A DNA stretch of 64,000 nt from Pseudomonas sp. ERMR1:02 (GCF_002277815.1 NZ_NKJI01000014.1:1-64000), one strand, 5' to 3'. Shown: positions 18,774 through 27,718, counted from the first letter of the stretch. Made by a program: numbers and translations. Notes: generated by a model not told the origin, from the letters alone.

Positions 18774-18860
18774 ATGGACGATTATCAAGAAGAACTGCTC
18801 GAGTATCAGGCATTTGAACTGGACCCGCTTGAGCCGGCCGAAGATGCTACAGAGCTCTAA
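18774..18860 (+). CDS. Very small acidic protein (28 residues)
   Basis: MDDYQEELLEYQAFELDPLE followed by PAEDATEL. The start has GGGGA eight bases upstream. The acidic, Leu/Tyr/Phe-patterned sequence could form one amphipathic helix. I recall near-identical short frames downstream of ppiD in other pseudomonads, which would argue that it is a real gene, but this is from memory. The preceding 250 bases (18524-18773) hold its leader and a small inverted repeat (AGCGACGAAGCGTCGTG). Confidence 0.5.
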   Translation: MDDYQEELLEYQAFELDPLEPAEDATEL

Positions 18861-18898
18861 TCAACGCTTTTAAGGCTTGTAGCTTATAGCTTGCAGCT

Positions 18899-19939
18899 TC
18901 AAGCTGTTTTTCTATGACTGCGGCGAAATTCGCCGGGTGTCTGGCCGGTCCAGCGTTTAAAGGCGCGTTGAAAGGCTTCGGCTGAGGCAAAACCCAGCAG
19001 GTAGGCGATTTCTCCGAACGCCAGTTCTGTATCGCGAATGTAGGTCATGGCCAGGTCGCGACGGGTGTCGTTGAGAATCGCGCGAAACTGCGTGCCTTCT
19101 TCAGCCAGTTTGCGGCGCAGCGTCCAGATGGGCAGCTTCAGGCGTGCCGCCACTTCTTCCAGGTCGGGTTCCCGGCCGCCATTGAGTAACGGCCCCAGCA
19201 ACTGGGTGATGCGTTCACGCAGGCTGCGGGTGCGTGTCAGTTGCTCCAGTTCCCGTTCACACAGCTTCAGTAAATGCCTCCAGGTGCTCGGGCAATGCTC
19301 CGGGTTACGCTGAGCGAGACTGGCGAGGCTCAGGCGCAGTTGATTGTGCTTGGCACCAAACTGAATCGGGCAGTCGCCCAGTATGTCGTAAGTCGCGTGA
19401 TAGTCAGGTTCTTCGAACTCGATTTCGATGCGTTCGGCGCGTAGCGGGGCAGGGCTTACGCTGGATAGCTGCTGCAACCAGCCAGCGATGATCGAGTCCA
19501 CAACGAAGCGGTTATAGCTGTTGTAGGGGCTGATGGAATAGAAGCGTAGCCAGGCACCCTGGGCGTCTTCGTGAAAGCTCGATTGGCCGCGATAGTTGGA
19601 ACCATACAAGGCTTCGAAGCGAATCAGGCAGCGCGCCGCCTCGCGCACGGTCGGTGCCTGGGCGGCAGTGACTCCGGCGAGGCCGGCCTGGCTAAGGCGA
19701 CTGAGTTGACCCATGCGCAAGCCGAGCGCCGGGTTGGCGGTCAACTGAATGGCACTGTGGCCCAGGCGCATGTAACGCGGAATCGAGAGTCGGGCACCCG
19801 CTTCGCTCAGACGGGCCGCATCGAGGCCGTATTGCTCGAGCAGCGGTTGCGGGTCTGCACCATGGCTGCGCACGGCGTCGGCCAGGCTGTGAACGAAGCC
19901 CACCGAGAGATCGCCGAGACGCATAGGCTGCGGCTTCAT
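18899..19939 (-). CDS. AraC-family transcriptional regulator
   Basis: 346-residue regulator. The N-terminal effector-binding domain (about 20-215) is of the Arabinose_bd type (LSIPRYMRLGHSAIQLTANP, GLRMGQL, FYSISPYNSYNRFVVDSI). The C-terminal double helix-turn-helix is at about 250-340 (EEVAARLKLPIWTLRRKLAE; DTELAFGEIAYLLGFASAEAF; W/R-TGQTPGEFR). It starts three bases after the stop of the upstream nitrilase-like gene, so the two form an operon. The regulated gene may be that neighbour. Confidence 0.85.
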   Translation of the reverse strand: MKPQPMRLGDLSVGFVHSLADAVRSHGADPQPLLEQYGLDAARLSEAGARLSIPRYMRLGHSAIQLTANPALGLRMGQLSRLSQAGLAGVTAAQAPTVREAARCLIRFEALYGSNYRGQSSFHEDAQGAWLRFYSISPYNSYNRFVVDSIIAGWLQQLSSVSPAPLRAERIEIEFEEPDYHATYDILGDCPIQFGAKHNQLRLSLASLAQRNPEHCPSTWRHLLKLCERELEQLTRTRSLRERITQLLGPLLNGGREPDLEEVAARLKLPIWTLRRKLAEEGTQFRAILNDTRRDLAMTYIRDTELAFGEIAYLLGFASAEAFQRAFKRWTGQTPGEFRRSHRKTA

Positions 19940-19942
19940 GGT

Positions 19943-21073
19943 TTATAGCCACAGGTTCAGCAAACGCGCACCACGGGAGTTGCCGTCGGCGAAGTGCTGA
20001 CCGTTGCTGCTGAGAAAACTTTGGCCGGTACTGGCCTGATCCCAGAACTGCCCACGCAAAAACACGCTCATGCCGGCAATCGCCTGGCTGGAAGGTGGTT
20101 GAGCGGTCAGGGTCAGGCGATGCCAGGCCTGGCCCTCACTGAGCTCACCGGCCTTGAGGCTGACGGAGCCTGGTGTCGACGAGCCCTTATAACCGCGCCA
20201 TGGTTGATCCCAGATACCACGGCCAGCAATGAATGCCGGGACCGCGACGATCCGTGCCTGCTGATCGTCGAGCTTGCGATAGTTATCCGGGTACCAACTG
20301 TCGCTACCGATCAATACGCCCAGGCGTCCAGCCGGGGTATCGACAACGTTGAGCGTGTGCTCGCCATTGGCCTTGATCGCGTCCTGATGTTCAAACGCCG
20401 GGTGCATCTGCCGCTGTGGCTGGCCGATCGGTACGCCGTTGCTGCCGAACACAACGCTGCTGTTGTACAGCGCGCCGCGACCGACTTTCAGGGTGCCATC
20501 GATGATGCTCGGTTCGGGCAATACGATGGAGCCCGCCACCAGGGTCACGTGGAATTCTCTCGCCAACCCGCCGAACAATGCTTGGTAATCCTTGGCCATG
20601 CCTTTGGCTTTCATGCGCAGGTGGGCGTCATCCAGACGGCTGCCGCCCTCGGCGCTGATCAGTGCACGAATGAATTTCAAAGGATTGCTCACTGCCAGCC
20701 AGTTCATCGCTTCCTTGAGGGTGGTGGCCTGGTACAACTCATCCTTTTCGCCGCTGACCATCAGCCAGGTGCCGATATGTTCGGGCAGCACGACGATGGT
20801 TTTCTCGCTCAGCAAACCTTGTTCCTGGGCTTTCTGCAGGTAAGCCGCGAGTTTGCGGTGCAAGCGCTCGGGGCTTTGATAGTCGGTGGGAAACAACTCG
20901 GGCTGGATGCCCAGCAGGTTGCCACGGTCGGCGGGGGTGCCCTGATCGATCGCCAGATCGATCCGCAGGTCCGAAAGGTAATGCCCCACCGGGCGGTCCG
21001 CGGCCCACATGGCGTAGGTCGTAAGTGCGGCGATCAGCGCCATGGAGAAGGTTAGGTACAGAAGTTTGCGCAT
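19943..21073 (-). CDS. Membrane-anchored nitrilase-fold protein, possibly inactive
   Basis: 376-residue carbon-nitrogen hydrolase superfamily member with an N-terminal hydrophobic segment (LLYLTFSMALIAALTTYAMW) that is a signal anchor or uncleaved signal. The Glu of the Glu-Lys-Cys triad is present (VVLPEH, residue 98). At the usual Cys position the text reads LIGSDSWYPD (Gly256) instead of an ICxD motif. At the Lys position it reads PQRQMHP. By eye, two of three catalytic residues are missing, so it may bind rather than cleave its ligand. It is the first gene of an operon with the AraC gene. Confidence 0.7.
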   Translation of the reverse strand: MRKLLYLTFSMALIAALTTYAMWAADRPVGHYLSDLRIDLAIDQGTPADRGNLLGIQPELFPTDYQSPERLHRKLAAYLQKAQEQGLLSEKTIVVLPEHIGTWLMVSGEKDELYQATTLKEAMNWLAVSNPLKFIRALISAEGGSRLDDAHLRMKAKGMAKDYQALFGGLAREFHVTLVAGSIVLPEPSIIDGTLKVGRGALYNSSVVFGSNGVPIGQPQRQMHPAFEHQDAIKANGEHTLNVVDTPAGRLGVLIGSDSWYPDNYRKLDDQQARIVAVPAFIAGRGIWDQPWRGYKGSSTPGSVSLKAGELSEGQAWHRLTLTAQPPSSQAIAGMSVFLRGQFWDQASTGQSFLSSNGQHFADGNSRGARLLNLWL

Positions 21074-21275
21074 GGAAAAACAGTCAACGGCCGTGTGCAG
21101 GGTTCATGATTGTGCGTCTCGATTTTGATCGAGCCTACGCTAAAACAATGGGTTAGGTATAAACCTCTCGTTCTTTTCAAAGTTCATCGCTCATGTAAAG
21201 CCAATCTACGCGAGCATTCTGTTCGAAAAATGGGCGAGCGTCTGCTCTCTTGACCCCGGGAAAGCTTTAACCTTT

Positions 21276-21435
21276 CGGTCGTATGGCGATGTCGCCTCGA
21301 TGGCGGGCAAGGATGGCGTGCAGTACATTTCGGCCTATTCGGCCTATTCGGCCTATTCGGCCTATTCGGCCTATTCGGCCTATTCGGCGGCCAAGGCGGG
21401 CGTGATCGCCTTTATCAAAGCGGCGGCCAAGGAGT
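21276..21435 (+). pseudogene. Fragment of a short-chain dehydrogenase gene
   Basis: The translation VASMAGKDGVQYISAYSA, then AAKAGVIAFIKAAAKELAP, is the catalytic region of a classical SDR (Tyr-x-x-x-Lys), but no Rossmann N-terminus precedes it and the C-terminus ends in unrelated sequence. The catalytic tyrosine stretch has been expanded by a 9-base tandem repeat. It marks the left boundary of the accessory region. Confidence 0.7.
21331..21384 (+). repeat. Six tandem copies of a 9-base repeat
   Basis: CGGCCTATT repeated six times without change, coding SAY units inside the SDR fragment. Typical replication-slippage array. Confidence 0.95.
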
Positions 21436-21486
21436 TGGCGCCAGGCTTCTCACTCTGGAGACATTCTCAATGTGCAGGATCAGCGG

Positions 21487-21882
21487 TTAGGCTGGTTTAA
21501 AGCAGTATACGGCTAGCTTGTTCCCATCCAAGTCTCGCGCATAAGCGGCATAAGCCTCCGGCGCCCAGTCACGAGTACCTGGAGCGCCTTCGTCGGTACC
21601 ACCGGCAGCGAGGGCCGCTGCGTGGAAAGCATCGATCGAGGCGCGATTCGGGGCTTCGAAGCTGACGGTCACGCCGTTACCTACGCTGGCAGGGGCACCG
21701 TTGGCCGGCTTCAAAACGAAAAAGGAGGGGGCGTTAACGCCCCAGATCGAGCCATTGTCGGCCAGATCGGCAATGCGCTTATGGCCCAACTGACCCAAAG
21801 CACTGTCGTAGAAAGCACGGGCTTTGTTCAGATCGGCGCTGATTGAAAATTGACCCAGGCGGCTGATTTTGACTGACCCCAT
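21487..21882 (-). CDS. VOC-family (glyoxalase/dioxygenase-fold) protein
   Basis: 131-residue single-domain protein of the vicinal oxygen chelate superfamily: two beta-alpha-beta-beta-beta modules (LGQFSISADLNKARAFYDSA at the start; GVTVSFEAPNRASIDAFHAA in the middle; AYARDLDGNKLAVYCF at the end). Function and metal ligands cannot be assigned with certainty. The start at 21882 (MGSVKIS) has AGAGG eight bases upstream. Stands alone between the SDR fragment and a gene-free stretch. Confidence 0.75.
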   Translation of the reverse strand: MGSVKISRLGQFSISADLNKARAFYDSALGQLGHKRIADLADNGSIWGVNAPSFFVLKPANGAPASVGNGVTVSFEAPNRASIDAFHAAALAAGGTDEGAPGTRDWAPEAYAAYARDLDGNKLAVYCFKPA

Positions 21883-22543
21883 ATCCAACCTCTGAAATCC
21901 CGCGCAAAGCCATCGCTGGCTGAGTATTCGAATGGGGCAATGAGTTCCGGCAGCTTGGGTCAAAATCGCATCAGCACCTACAACGGTCCAGACATCCTAG
22001 CGAATGAGAACGGCCTTACAGGTGTGCCAGTCGACGTGCCATGGTTCTTCAAACAGCTCGCGCTTGAGGTCGCTATCAACTACGTCATGCCATGGATAGT
22101 GTTCAATGTCTGCTTTTGGCCCAGGCGGTGTGAAAACGTTTTAGAGCGAACTTGGCAGTCAGAACCGCAAAGAAAATCGCGCACCTACTCAAATTTCAGG
22201 TCTGCTGACTATCCAAACACTGGCAGATTTTACGTAGCAACGCAGACTTCCAAACGGTGCCTGCGTTTTTTCACAGCCTGGGCCGATTGCTGCCTGTCGC
22301 GACGGACCGCAAACGACCCAATGGCAAACTTTGAAAGTACGCGAACTCAGTAAAGGTTTTCGCAACGAGCAATGGATCTCCTCCATCGCCGCACCCTTGC
22401 TCAGTGAGATGCTGCAGGAAGTCGTCTGGCCTACCGACCTGTGCACGCTGGGCGGTAATGCCATGGCTATTAGCGAGACCATTCACCGCTTCGGCCGCGT
22501 GTCGTTTCACCGCTCAATGGTCGGTCTGCGTCTTCTTTGCATG
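21883..22543. other. 660-base stretch without a gene; imperfect inverted repeat
   Basis: Short open frames exist but none has a ribosome site or family features. GGCCCAGGCGGTGTGAAAAC at 22118-22137 is mirrored by GTTTTTTCACAGCCTGGGCC at 22265-22284. The phrase GTCTGCTTTTGGCC just before it recurs at about 50171. These are likely relics of a mobile element. Confidence 0.4.
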
Positions 22544-23119
22544 TCACGCAGGTAGTGCTTCAGGAATCAGAATGTGCGCCATCCGAGCGCTGCGATCTTT
22601 GCGGTCCTGCGCAGTGTCTTCGCTGTGCAGCAATGACAAGCTGATTTGATAGGCATAGATCAGATAAGCGCGATCGCTGGCTTCGCTCTGCGTCACGTCA
22701 GCTTGTATCAGCAGCCCCTCGATATAGTTCAGGCGGTAGCGGTCGACTTCGTCGATGGCTTGTCGGGCTTTATCGTCCCGGCGTGCCCAGGCGCGTATCC
22801 CCAATTCAATGGCGGCGGCGTCGCGAGCTGTCTGGCCATGGGATGGCAGCTCCAGCAGGCGTTGCAATTGCTGCAGCGGTGAGGTGTGTGCGGTACGCAG
22901 TTGAAGGATGACATCCTCGGTCGCACGGGACCGCCAGTTGCCGAGAATGCCTTCGAGTAATTCACCACGGCTTTTGAAGTGGTAGTAGAAGCTGCCACGG
23001 GTGATCTTCAACTCCTTGGCCAAAGTGTCGACCCGAACGGCGTCTACGCCGCTGGTAACCAGGACATGCTGTGCGGCATGAATCCAATCTTCTCGAGTGA
23101 GACTGGTGCGTGTTGACAT
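22544..23119 (-). CDS. TetR-family repressor of the aromatic operon
   Basis: 191-residue TetR/AcrR-type repressor. The N-terminal helix-turn-helix (DWIHAAQHVLVTSGVDAVRV, TLAKELKITRGSFYYHFKSR) is canonical, and the C-terminal ligand domain is divergent, as usual. Divergently transcribed from the dioxygenase operon, with three copies of a 16-base palindrome between them, so it most likely represses that operon and itself until a pathway compound binds. The start at 23119 is preferred over 23143 because it places the N-terminus normally. The CymR repressor of p-cumate pathways is a distant analogue in role. Confidence 0.82.
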   Translation of the reverse strand: MSTRTSLTREDWIHAAQHVLVTSGVDAVRVDTLAKELKITRGSFYYHFKSRGELLEGILGNWRSRATEDVILQLRTAHTSPLQQLQRLLELPSHGQTARDAAAIELGIRAWARRDDKARQAIDEVDRYRLNYIEGLLIQADVTQSEASDRAYLIYAYQISLSLLHSEDTAQDRKDRSARMAHILIPEALPA

Positions 23120-23280
23120 TGTGCTAGGGCCTTGTCCAACCAATTAGATTAGTGCCGGGGGCGGGTAGGGCGCCTCGGGCAAGGAAAAACATTCTAACGC
23201 CTGGCGGCTTTCCAGGCAGCCGCAATTCACTGGTGTATTGAACAGCTCTTTTTTGTACCAGGCTGACCGTTCATCATAAA

Positions 23281-23296
23281 GATACAGTTCTGTATC
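23281..23296. promoter_or_regulatory. Operator palindrome 1
   Basis: GATACAGTTCTGTATC, a perfect palindrome with 7-base arms. It lies 160 bases upstream of the tetR start and probably serves the tetR promoter. Confidence 0.75.
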
Positions 23297-23350
23297 CTTT
23301 CAGGAAAATGATTTTTCCGCTCTAGCACCTCATTCCGCGCCCAATACTGA

Positions 23351-23366
23351 GATACATGTCTGTATT
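23351..23366. promoter_or_regulatory. Operator palindrome 2
   Basis: GATACATGTCTGTATT, one mismatch from the consensus GATACA-N4-TGTATC. It sits just upstream of the -35 of the operon promoter. Confidence 0.7.
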
Positions 23367-23373
23367 TTGAGTG

Positions 23374-23402
23374 TTGACGCGTCCGGCTTTCCTCTCTAGC
23401 AT
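23374..23402 (+). promoter_or_regulatory. Sigma-70 promoter of the aromatic operon
   Basis: TTGACG at 23374-23379 and TAGCAT at 23397-23402, spacer 17. It is framed by operator 2 upstream and operator 3 downstream, a layout suited to repression by TetR. Confidence 0.65.
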
Positions 23403-23405
23403 ACA

Positions 23406-23421
23406 GATACACATCTGTATC
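23406..23421. promoter_or_regulatory. Operator palindrome 3
   Basis: GATACACATCTGTATC, arms GATACA and TGTATC. It starts three bases after the -10, so a bound repressor would cover the transcription start. Confidence 0.75.
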
Positions 23422-23449
23422 TTAATAAATAAAAACAACCGGAGGCCTT

Positions 23450-24265
23450 ATGGACGGTATTGGAAAAACCCTGCTGGCAGCAGGACACAAGACCAACTAT
23501 CACGAAGCAGGTCAGGGCGATGCCCTGTTTCTGCTCCATGGCTCCGGTCCTGGCGTTTCGGGCTGGACCAACTGGTCGCGAAGCATGTCGGCCTTCTCTG
23601 ATAAGTGGCGAGTCATCGTGCCGGACATTGCCGGCTTCGGTTTCACGGAGTTCCAGGAAGAGGCCAAGTACGACATCAAATTGTGGGTCAGCCACCTGGT
23701 CGGCATCATGGATGCGCTGGATATTGCCAAGGCCTCTTTCATCGGCAATTCCTTTGGTGGCGCGGTCGCCATTGGCCTGGCGGTGTTCGCCCCGGAGCGG
23801 GTCGACAAGCTGATCCTGTTGGGAACTCCTGCCGGTGAATTCGTGCAGACGCCGGGGCTACGCGGTGCCTGGGAGTACGAGCCATCGCTGGAAAACATGC
23901 AGCGCTTGATGGAGTTGTTCCCTTACAACCAAGCCTTGATCACGCCCGAGTTGGTCAAAGCGCGTTACGAAGCCAGCGCCCGCGCCGGTTCCCAGGAAGC
24001 CTTGCGCAAGCTCATTCCCAAGCCGGCCGCCGAGGGCGAAACGCTGGTCAAGGGTTTCCCTGCCGCGGCACTGGCCAAGATCGTCGCGCCGACCCTGGTC
24101 GTGCATGGCCGTGAAGATCGCGTGGTGCCGCCATCCTGCGGAATGCTGATCGCCAATAGCGTACCGAATGCCGATTTGCATCTGTTCGGCCGTTGCGGCC
24201 ACTGGGTGCAAAGCGAGCAGCCGCGTCGCTTCGTGGCGCTGGTTCGCGACTTCCTGAGCGAGTGA
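23450..24265 (+). CDS. Meta-cleavage product hydrolase (alpha/beta fold)
   Basis: 271-residue hydrolase that would cut the ring-opened product (2-hydroxy-6-oxo-dienoate type) into 2-hydroxypenta-2,4-dienoate and an acid. Nucleophile Ser in GNSFGG (about residue 101), Asp in VHGREDRVVPP and His in RCGHWVQSEQP form the triad; oxyanion segment LLHGSGPGVSGWTNW. It resembles DmpD/TodF/BphD/CarC, but the exact substrate is not deducible. First gene of a 13-gene run; GGAGG lies seven bases before the start. Confidence 0.85.
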   Translation: MDGIGKTLLAAGHKTNYHEAGQGDALFLLHGSGPGVSGWTNWSRSMSAFSDKWRVIVPDIAGFGFTEFQEEAKYDIKLWVSHLVGIMDALDIAKASFIGNSFGGAVAIGLAVFAPERVDKLILLGTPAGEFVQTPGLRGAWEYEPSLENMQRLMELFPYNQALITPELVKARYEASARAGSQEALRKLIPKPAAEGETLVKGFPAAALAKIVAPTLVVHGREDRVVPPSCGMLIANSVPNADLHLFGRCGHWVQSEQPRRFVALVRDFLSE

Positions 24266-24271
24266 TCCGAC

Positions 24272-24568
24272 ATGAGCCGAAATCTACTGGAGCGAGCGCT
24301 GTGGCAACTCTCAGTTGATCGCGCCTCCAAAGAGCGTTTTCGCGAAGACCCCAAAGGCTTCCTCGGGCGTTTCGCATTGAGTGAAGAAGAAGTTGAAATG
24401 GTCGTGGGCTTCGATGTCGCCGCTCTGCAAGCGGTCGGGGTCAATCCGATGCTGACCATGGGCTTCTGGCAGGAGTTGGCACCTCAGCGAAGCATGTCGC
24501 TGTACAAGCAGCGCTTGGGTGCAACCGACGAACAACGCGCGGCTTTCTCCGCGGCACTCAAGGGGTGA
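24272..24568 (+). CDS. Extradiol dioxygenase small (LigA-type) subunit
   Basis: 98-residue protein with the LigA fold (about 10-75: FREDPKGFLGRFALSEEEVE, FDVAALQAVGVNPMLT). In protocatechuate 4,5-dioxygenase and 2'-aminobiphenyl-2,3-diol dioxygenase (CarBa) such a subunit caps the active site of the LigB-type catalytic chain. It starts six bases after the hydrolase stop, and the catalytic subunit follows four bases later, so the pair is clearly coexpressed. Confidence 0.8.
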   Translation: MSRNLLERALWQLSVDRASKERFREDPKGFLGRFALSEEEVEMVVGFDVAALQAVGVNPMLTMGFWQELAPQRSMSLYKQRLGATDEQRAAFSAALKG

Positions 24569-24572
24569 TCCG

Positions 24573-25427
24573 ATGGGCAAGATAGTAGGTGGTTTCTGGA
24601 TGCCGCATGACCCGGTCATGTTCGTTGCCCCCAACGCGCCGCCGCAGGCCCAAGGTGATGCGGTCTGGGGTGCATACGAGCAATGTGCTCAGCGCCTGGC
24701 GCAGTTGGCGCCGACCTCGGTGATCATCGTGGGCTGCGATCATTACATCCTGTTCGGCACCCAGTGTCTGCCGCGCTATGTCATCGGTACCGGTGATGTC
24801 GATGGTCCACTGGATCGGTTGCCGGGGCTGGAGCGAGGTGTGGTGCGCAACCAGGAAAAACTGGCCGGTCATATCGTCTCGCATGGCGAAGGGCAGGGCA
24901 TCGACTGGACAGTGGCGCGCAGCTTCACCGTGGATCACTCGTTCTCGATTCCTCATCAGCTGACGGTCAAGCCGGCTGAGCAGATTCTCGGTCGAGAGTT
25001 GCCGACTATTCCTGTGTACCTGGCCTGTGGCGTGGATCCTTTCATTTCGCTTAAGCGAGCTGCTGACCTGGGTCGCCAGATCCGTGCGGCGGTGGAGTCG
25101 TTCGATGCTGACGAGCGCGTCGTCATTATCGGTAGCGGCGGCATCAGCCACTGGGTAGGGACGGCGGAAATGGGTCGGGTTGCGGAGGACTTCGACCGAG
25201 AGATCCTTGCCCACGGCGTCAACGGCGATCTGCAAGCGCTATGCGCCTATTCGGATGAAGAGATTTTGCGCCGCGCCGGCAATGGCGCCATGGAAATCCG
25301 CAATTTCGCCTGCGCTATGGCTGCCGTCGCCAATCCGGCCGGTCAAGTCATCGCCTATGAAGCCGTGCCTGCCTGGGTCACCGGGTTGGGTTTCTTGCAA
25401 TTGATCGTCGGGGAGGAAAAGCCATGA
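24573..25427 (+). CDS. Class III extradiol ring-cleavage dioxygenase, catalytic (LigB-type) subunit
   Basis: 284-residue Fe(II) enzyme that opens a catecholic ring next to a hydroxyl group. Expected iron ligands are visible: His12 (WMPHDPV), His57 (GCDHYILFG) and Glu in VIAYEAVPAW near 266. The segment VDHSFSIPHQL carries the conserved active-site His. I chose the ATG at 24573; the frame is open from 24519 but that would overlap the LigA gene. Its pairing with a LigA subunit resembles CarBaBb of carbazole degradation. The next gene overlaps its stop by four bases. Confidence 0.85.
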   Translation: MGKIVGGFWMPHDPVMFVAPNAPPQAQGDAVWGAYEQCAQRLAQLAPTSVIIVGCDHYILFGTQCLPRYVIGTGDVDGPLDRLPGLERGVVRNQEKLAGHIVSHGEGQGIDWTVARSFTVDHSFSIPHQLTVKPAEQILGRELPTIPVYLACGVDPFISLKRAADLGRQIRAAVESFDADERVVIIGSGGISHWVGTAEMGRVAEDFDREILAHGVNGDLQALCAYSDEEILRRAGNGAMEIRNFACAMAAVANPAGQVIAYEAVPAWVTGLGFLQLIVGEEKP

Positions 25428-25765
25428 GCCGTGTATTGCTGTGCCAGCGCGATGAACTGTCGCCGGGCGAATTGAAAAAAGTCAGCCATGGCGCTGCCGA
25501 CGATATCTGCGTGTACAACCTGGACGGCACGTTCTATGCCACTTCGGACATGTGTACACACGCCACGGCCTCACTGGCGGAAGGCGATCTGGAAGATCAC
25601 CTGATCACCTGTCCGGTGCATTGGGGGCAGTTTGATATCCGGACGGGCGAGGCAGTGACTTTCCCCTGTGAAAAGCACCTTCGTACGTATCGGATCATCG
25701 TCACTGACAAAGAGGTCTATGCCGACCTCGAACATGCCAGCGATGCCGCACTGGCCGATGCCTGA
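25424..25765 (+). CDS. Rieske-type ferredoxin of the ring-hydroxylating dioxygenase
   Basis: 113-residue electron carrier with a [2Fe-2S] Rieske centre: CTH (about residue 44) and CPVHWG (about 64). It passes electrons from a reductase to the dioxygenase alpha subunit. Its ATG overlaps the LigB stop (ATGA), so translation is coupled. An acidic alanine-rich tail follows the domain. Confidence 0.88.
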   Translation: MSRVLLCQRDELSPGELKKVSHGAADDICVYNLDGTFYATSDMCTHATASLAEGDLEDHLITCPVHWGQFDIRTGEAVTFPCEKHLRTYRIIVTDKEVYADLEHASDAALADA

Positions 25766-25818
25766 CGCCCGGCACGAAGGCCTGTCTTTCCACCCGTATT
25801 CCTTGTGAGTCCAGAACA

Positions 25819-27167
25819 ATGGATAACTGCAAACACATACCCCTCAGAACTATTGAGCCCACACCCAGCCTGCCCAACCTTGATCGGGTGTGCGACATGC
25901 AGGAAGGCCGCTTGTCCGGCAAGGTGTTCTGGGACCAGGCGATCTACGAGCAAGAACTCGAGAAGATTTTCGCGCGGTGCTGGCTGTTCGTCGCCCATGA
26001 ATCGCAATTGCCAAAGTCGGGTGACTACCTCGCCACCAGCATGGGCGAGGACGAGGTTCTGGTGGTACGTCAGAAGGACGCATCGCTGAAGGTGTTCCTC
26101 AATGCCTGCCCGCACCGTGGCAACAAGATCTGTTTCGCCGAGGCGGGCAATGCACGGGGCTTTATCTGCAACTACCACGGCTGGTCATTCGGCGCCGATG
26201 GCGGCCGGTTGCTGGGTATGCATGAATCCAAGTGCTATGAAGAAAGCAATTTCGACAAGTCTAAACATGGACTGCGCGAAGCGCGCGTTGCGACATACAA
26301 GGGCCTGGTGTTCGCCACTTTTGCCGACGACGCACCGACCCTGGAAGAGTACCTGGGGCCAATGACCTGGTACCTGGATGTCATGCTCGACATGGACGAG
26401 GGCGGCAGTGAGTTCCTCGGTGGCTGCATCCGTTCCACCATCGAATGCAACTGGAAAGTCGCGGCGGAAAATTTCGTCGGCGATATTCTCCATGGCGGCT
26501 GGACTCACGACTCCGCAGCCAAGGCCATGCTGGGCGGGCCGGTGGCCAATGTCGGCGACCTTCCCGAGTCCTACTCGGTGAACTGGAATGGCCACGGCTA
26601 CGAGTTCGCCACCGATGTGGTCGGCAATGCTGCCACCCTGGGCGAGAAAGACATCAACAAATACCTGCACGTATTGCGCCCGAAAGTGGCGGAGCGTCTG
26701 GGCGAGTTCCGCTCCAAGCTGATCGGGTCAATTTCGTCGTTCACCGTTTTCCCTAACTTCTCCTTCTTGCCAGGGCAGAACACGGTGCGCATCTGGCAGC
26801 CGCGCGGGCCACACAAGATCGAGCTGTTTACCTGGGTCATCGTCAACAAAAATGCGCCGCAGGACATCAAGGACAAATGGCGCCGTGGCGCAATGATGAC
26901 CTTCTCCCGACTGGCGTGTTCGAAATGGACGATGGCGAGAACTGGGAATACTGCACCAAGACCAGCCGCGGCATGGTCACACGCTATCAGGATCTGTACG
27001 TCGGCCTGGGCATGAATACGCGCATTGAAAACAGCGAACTGCCTGGCAATGTGTTCAAGGGGCAACTCAACGAATGCAATTCCCGTGCGTTCTACCAGCG
27101 CTGGAAAGACCTGCTGCAATCGCCCACCTGGGCGGACGTACCAGATCGTAACGGCACGATGCGTTGA
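25819..27167 (+). CDS. Ring-hydroxylating dioxygenase alpha subunit, one frameshift
   Basis: About 449 residues after repair. The Rieske centre has CPHRG (Cys97, His99) and CNYHGW (Cys117, His120). The catalytic iron site has D222-x2-H225-x4-H230 in NFVGDILHGGWTH. This is the subunit that would add O2 to the starting arene to give a cis-dihydrodiol. The frame breaks near 26907 (TTCTCCCGACT where TTCTCCCCGACT is expected, one C missing), after which FEMDDGENWEYC continues to NGTMR. Sequence features suit a biphenyl/hca-type enzyme, but the substrate cannot be named. Confidence 0.88.
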
Positions 27168-27178
27168 GGGGATCGAAG

Positions 27179-27708
27179 ATGAATGCTTTGCCAGTGGAAC
27201 AAACAGTTGCAATCAACGATACGCGCGCGGTCGAGGCCTTCTTGTTGCGTGAAGCCCGCCTGCTCGACAACGAATCCTGGGATGAGTGGCTGCAGACCCT
27301 GAGCGAGACCATTCACTACTGGATGCCTGGCATCGAGAACCGCCGACGCGAGGACAAGTCTGGCCCCTACCGGCTGGAACACATGGCCTTCTTCGACGAT
27401 GGCATGCGCGATCTGCAACGCCGCGTGGCGCGCTTCAAGCAGCCGTCGGCCTGGGCTGAAAATCCCCGACGCGCAACGTTCACCTGATCAGCAACATCGA
27501 GGTGTTTGCCGGTGAGCAGGAAGACGAGTTCATTGCGTTCTCGTGCTTCATGAACATCCGCAGCCGTGGTCTGGACGAGTCCCATCAACTGGTCGGACGC
27601 CGTGAGGATGTGCTGCGCCGCGAGGCTGACGGGCTGAAGTTGTTGAAGCGCAAGATCCTGATTCCAAACGCGATGTTGTTGTGCAAGAACATCAACACTT
27701 TCCTCTGA
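27179..27708 (+). CDS. Ring-hydroxylating dioxygenase beta subunit, one frameshift
   Basis: About 176 residues after repair, with the NTF2/SnoaL-like fold that packs on the alpha subunit. Typical stretches are FLLREARLLDNESWDEWLQT and NAMLLCKNINTFL at the end. The frame breaks near 27466 (AATCCCCGACG where AATCCCCCGACG is expected), after AWAE; the second half resumes at RNVHLISNIEVF. The start at 27179 follows the alpha stop by 11 bases. A one-base loss in a C-run, so probably a sequence error. Confidence 0.85.
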
Positions 27709-27718
27709 GGGCACGCAC

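Noticed and set aside
21940..22353. 137-codon plus-strand frame
   Set aside because: No ribosome site or known motif; base pattern irregular and the frame crosses an inverted repeat typical of mobile-element debris.
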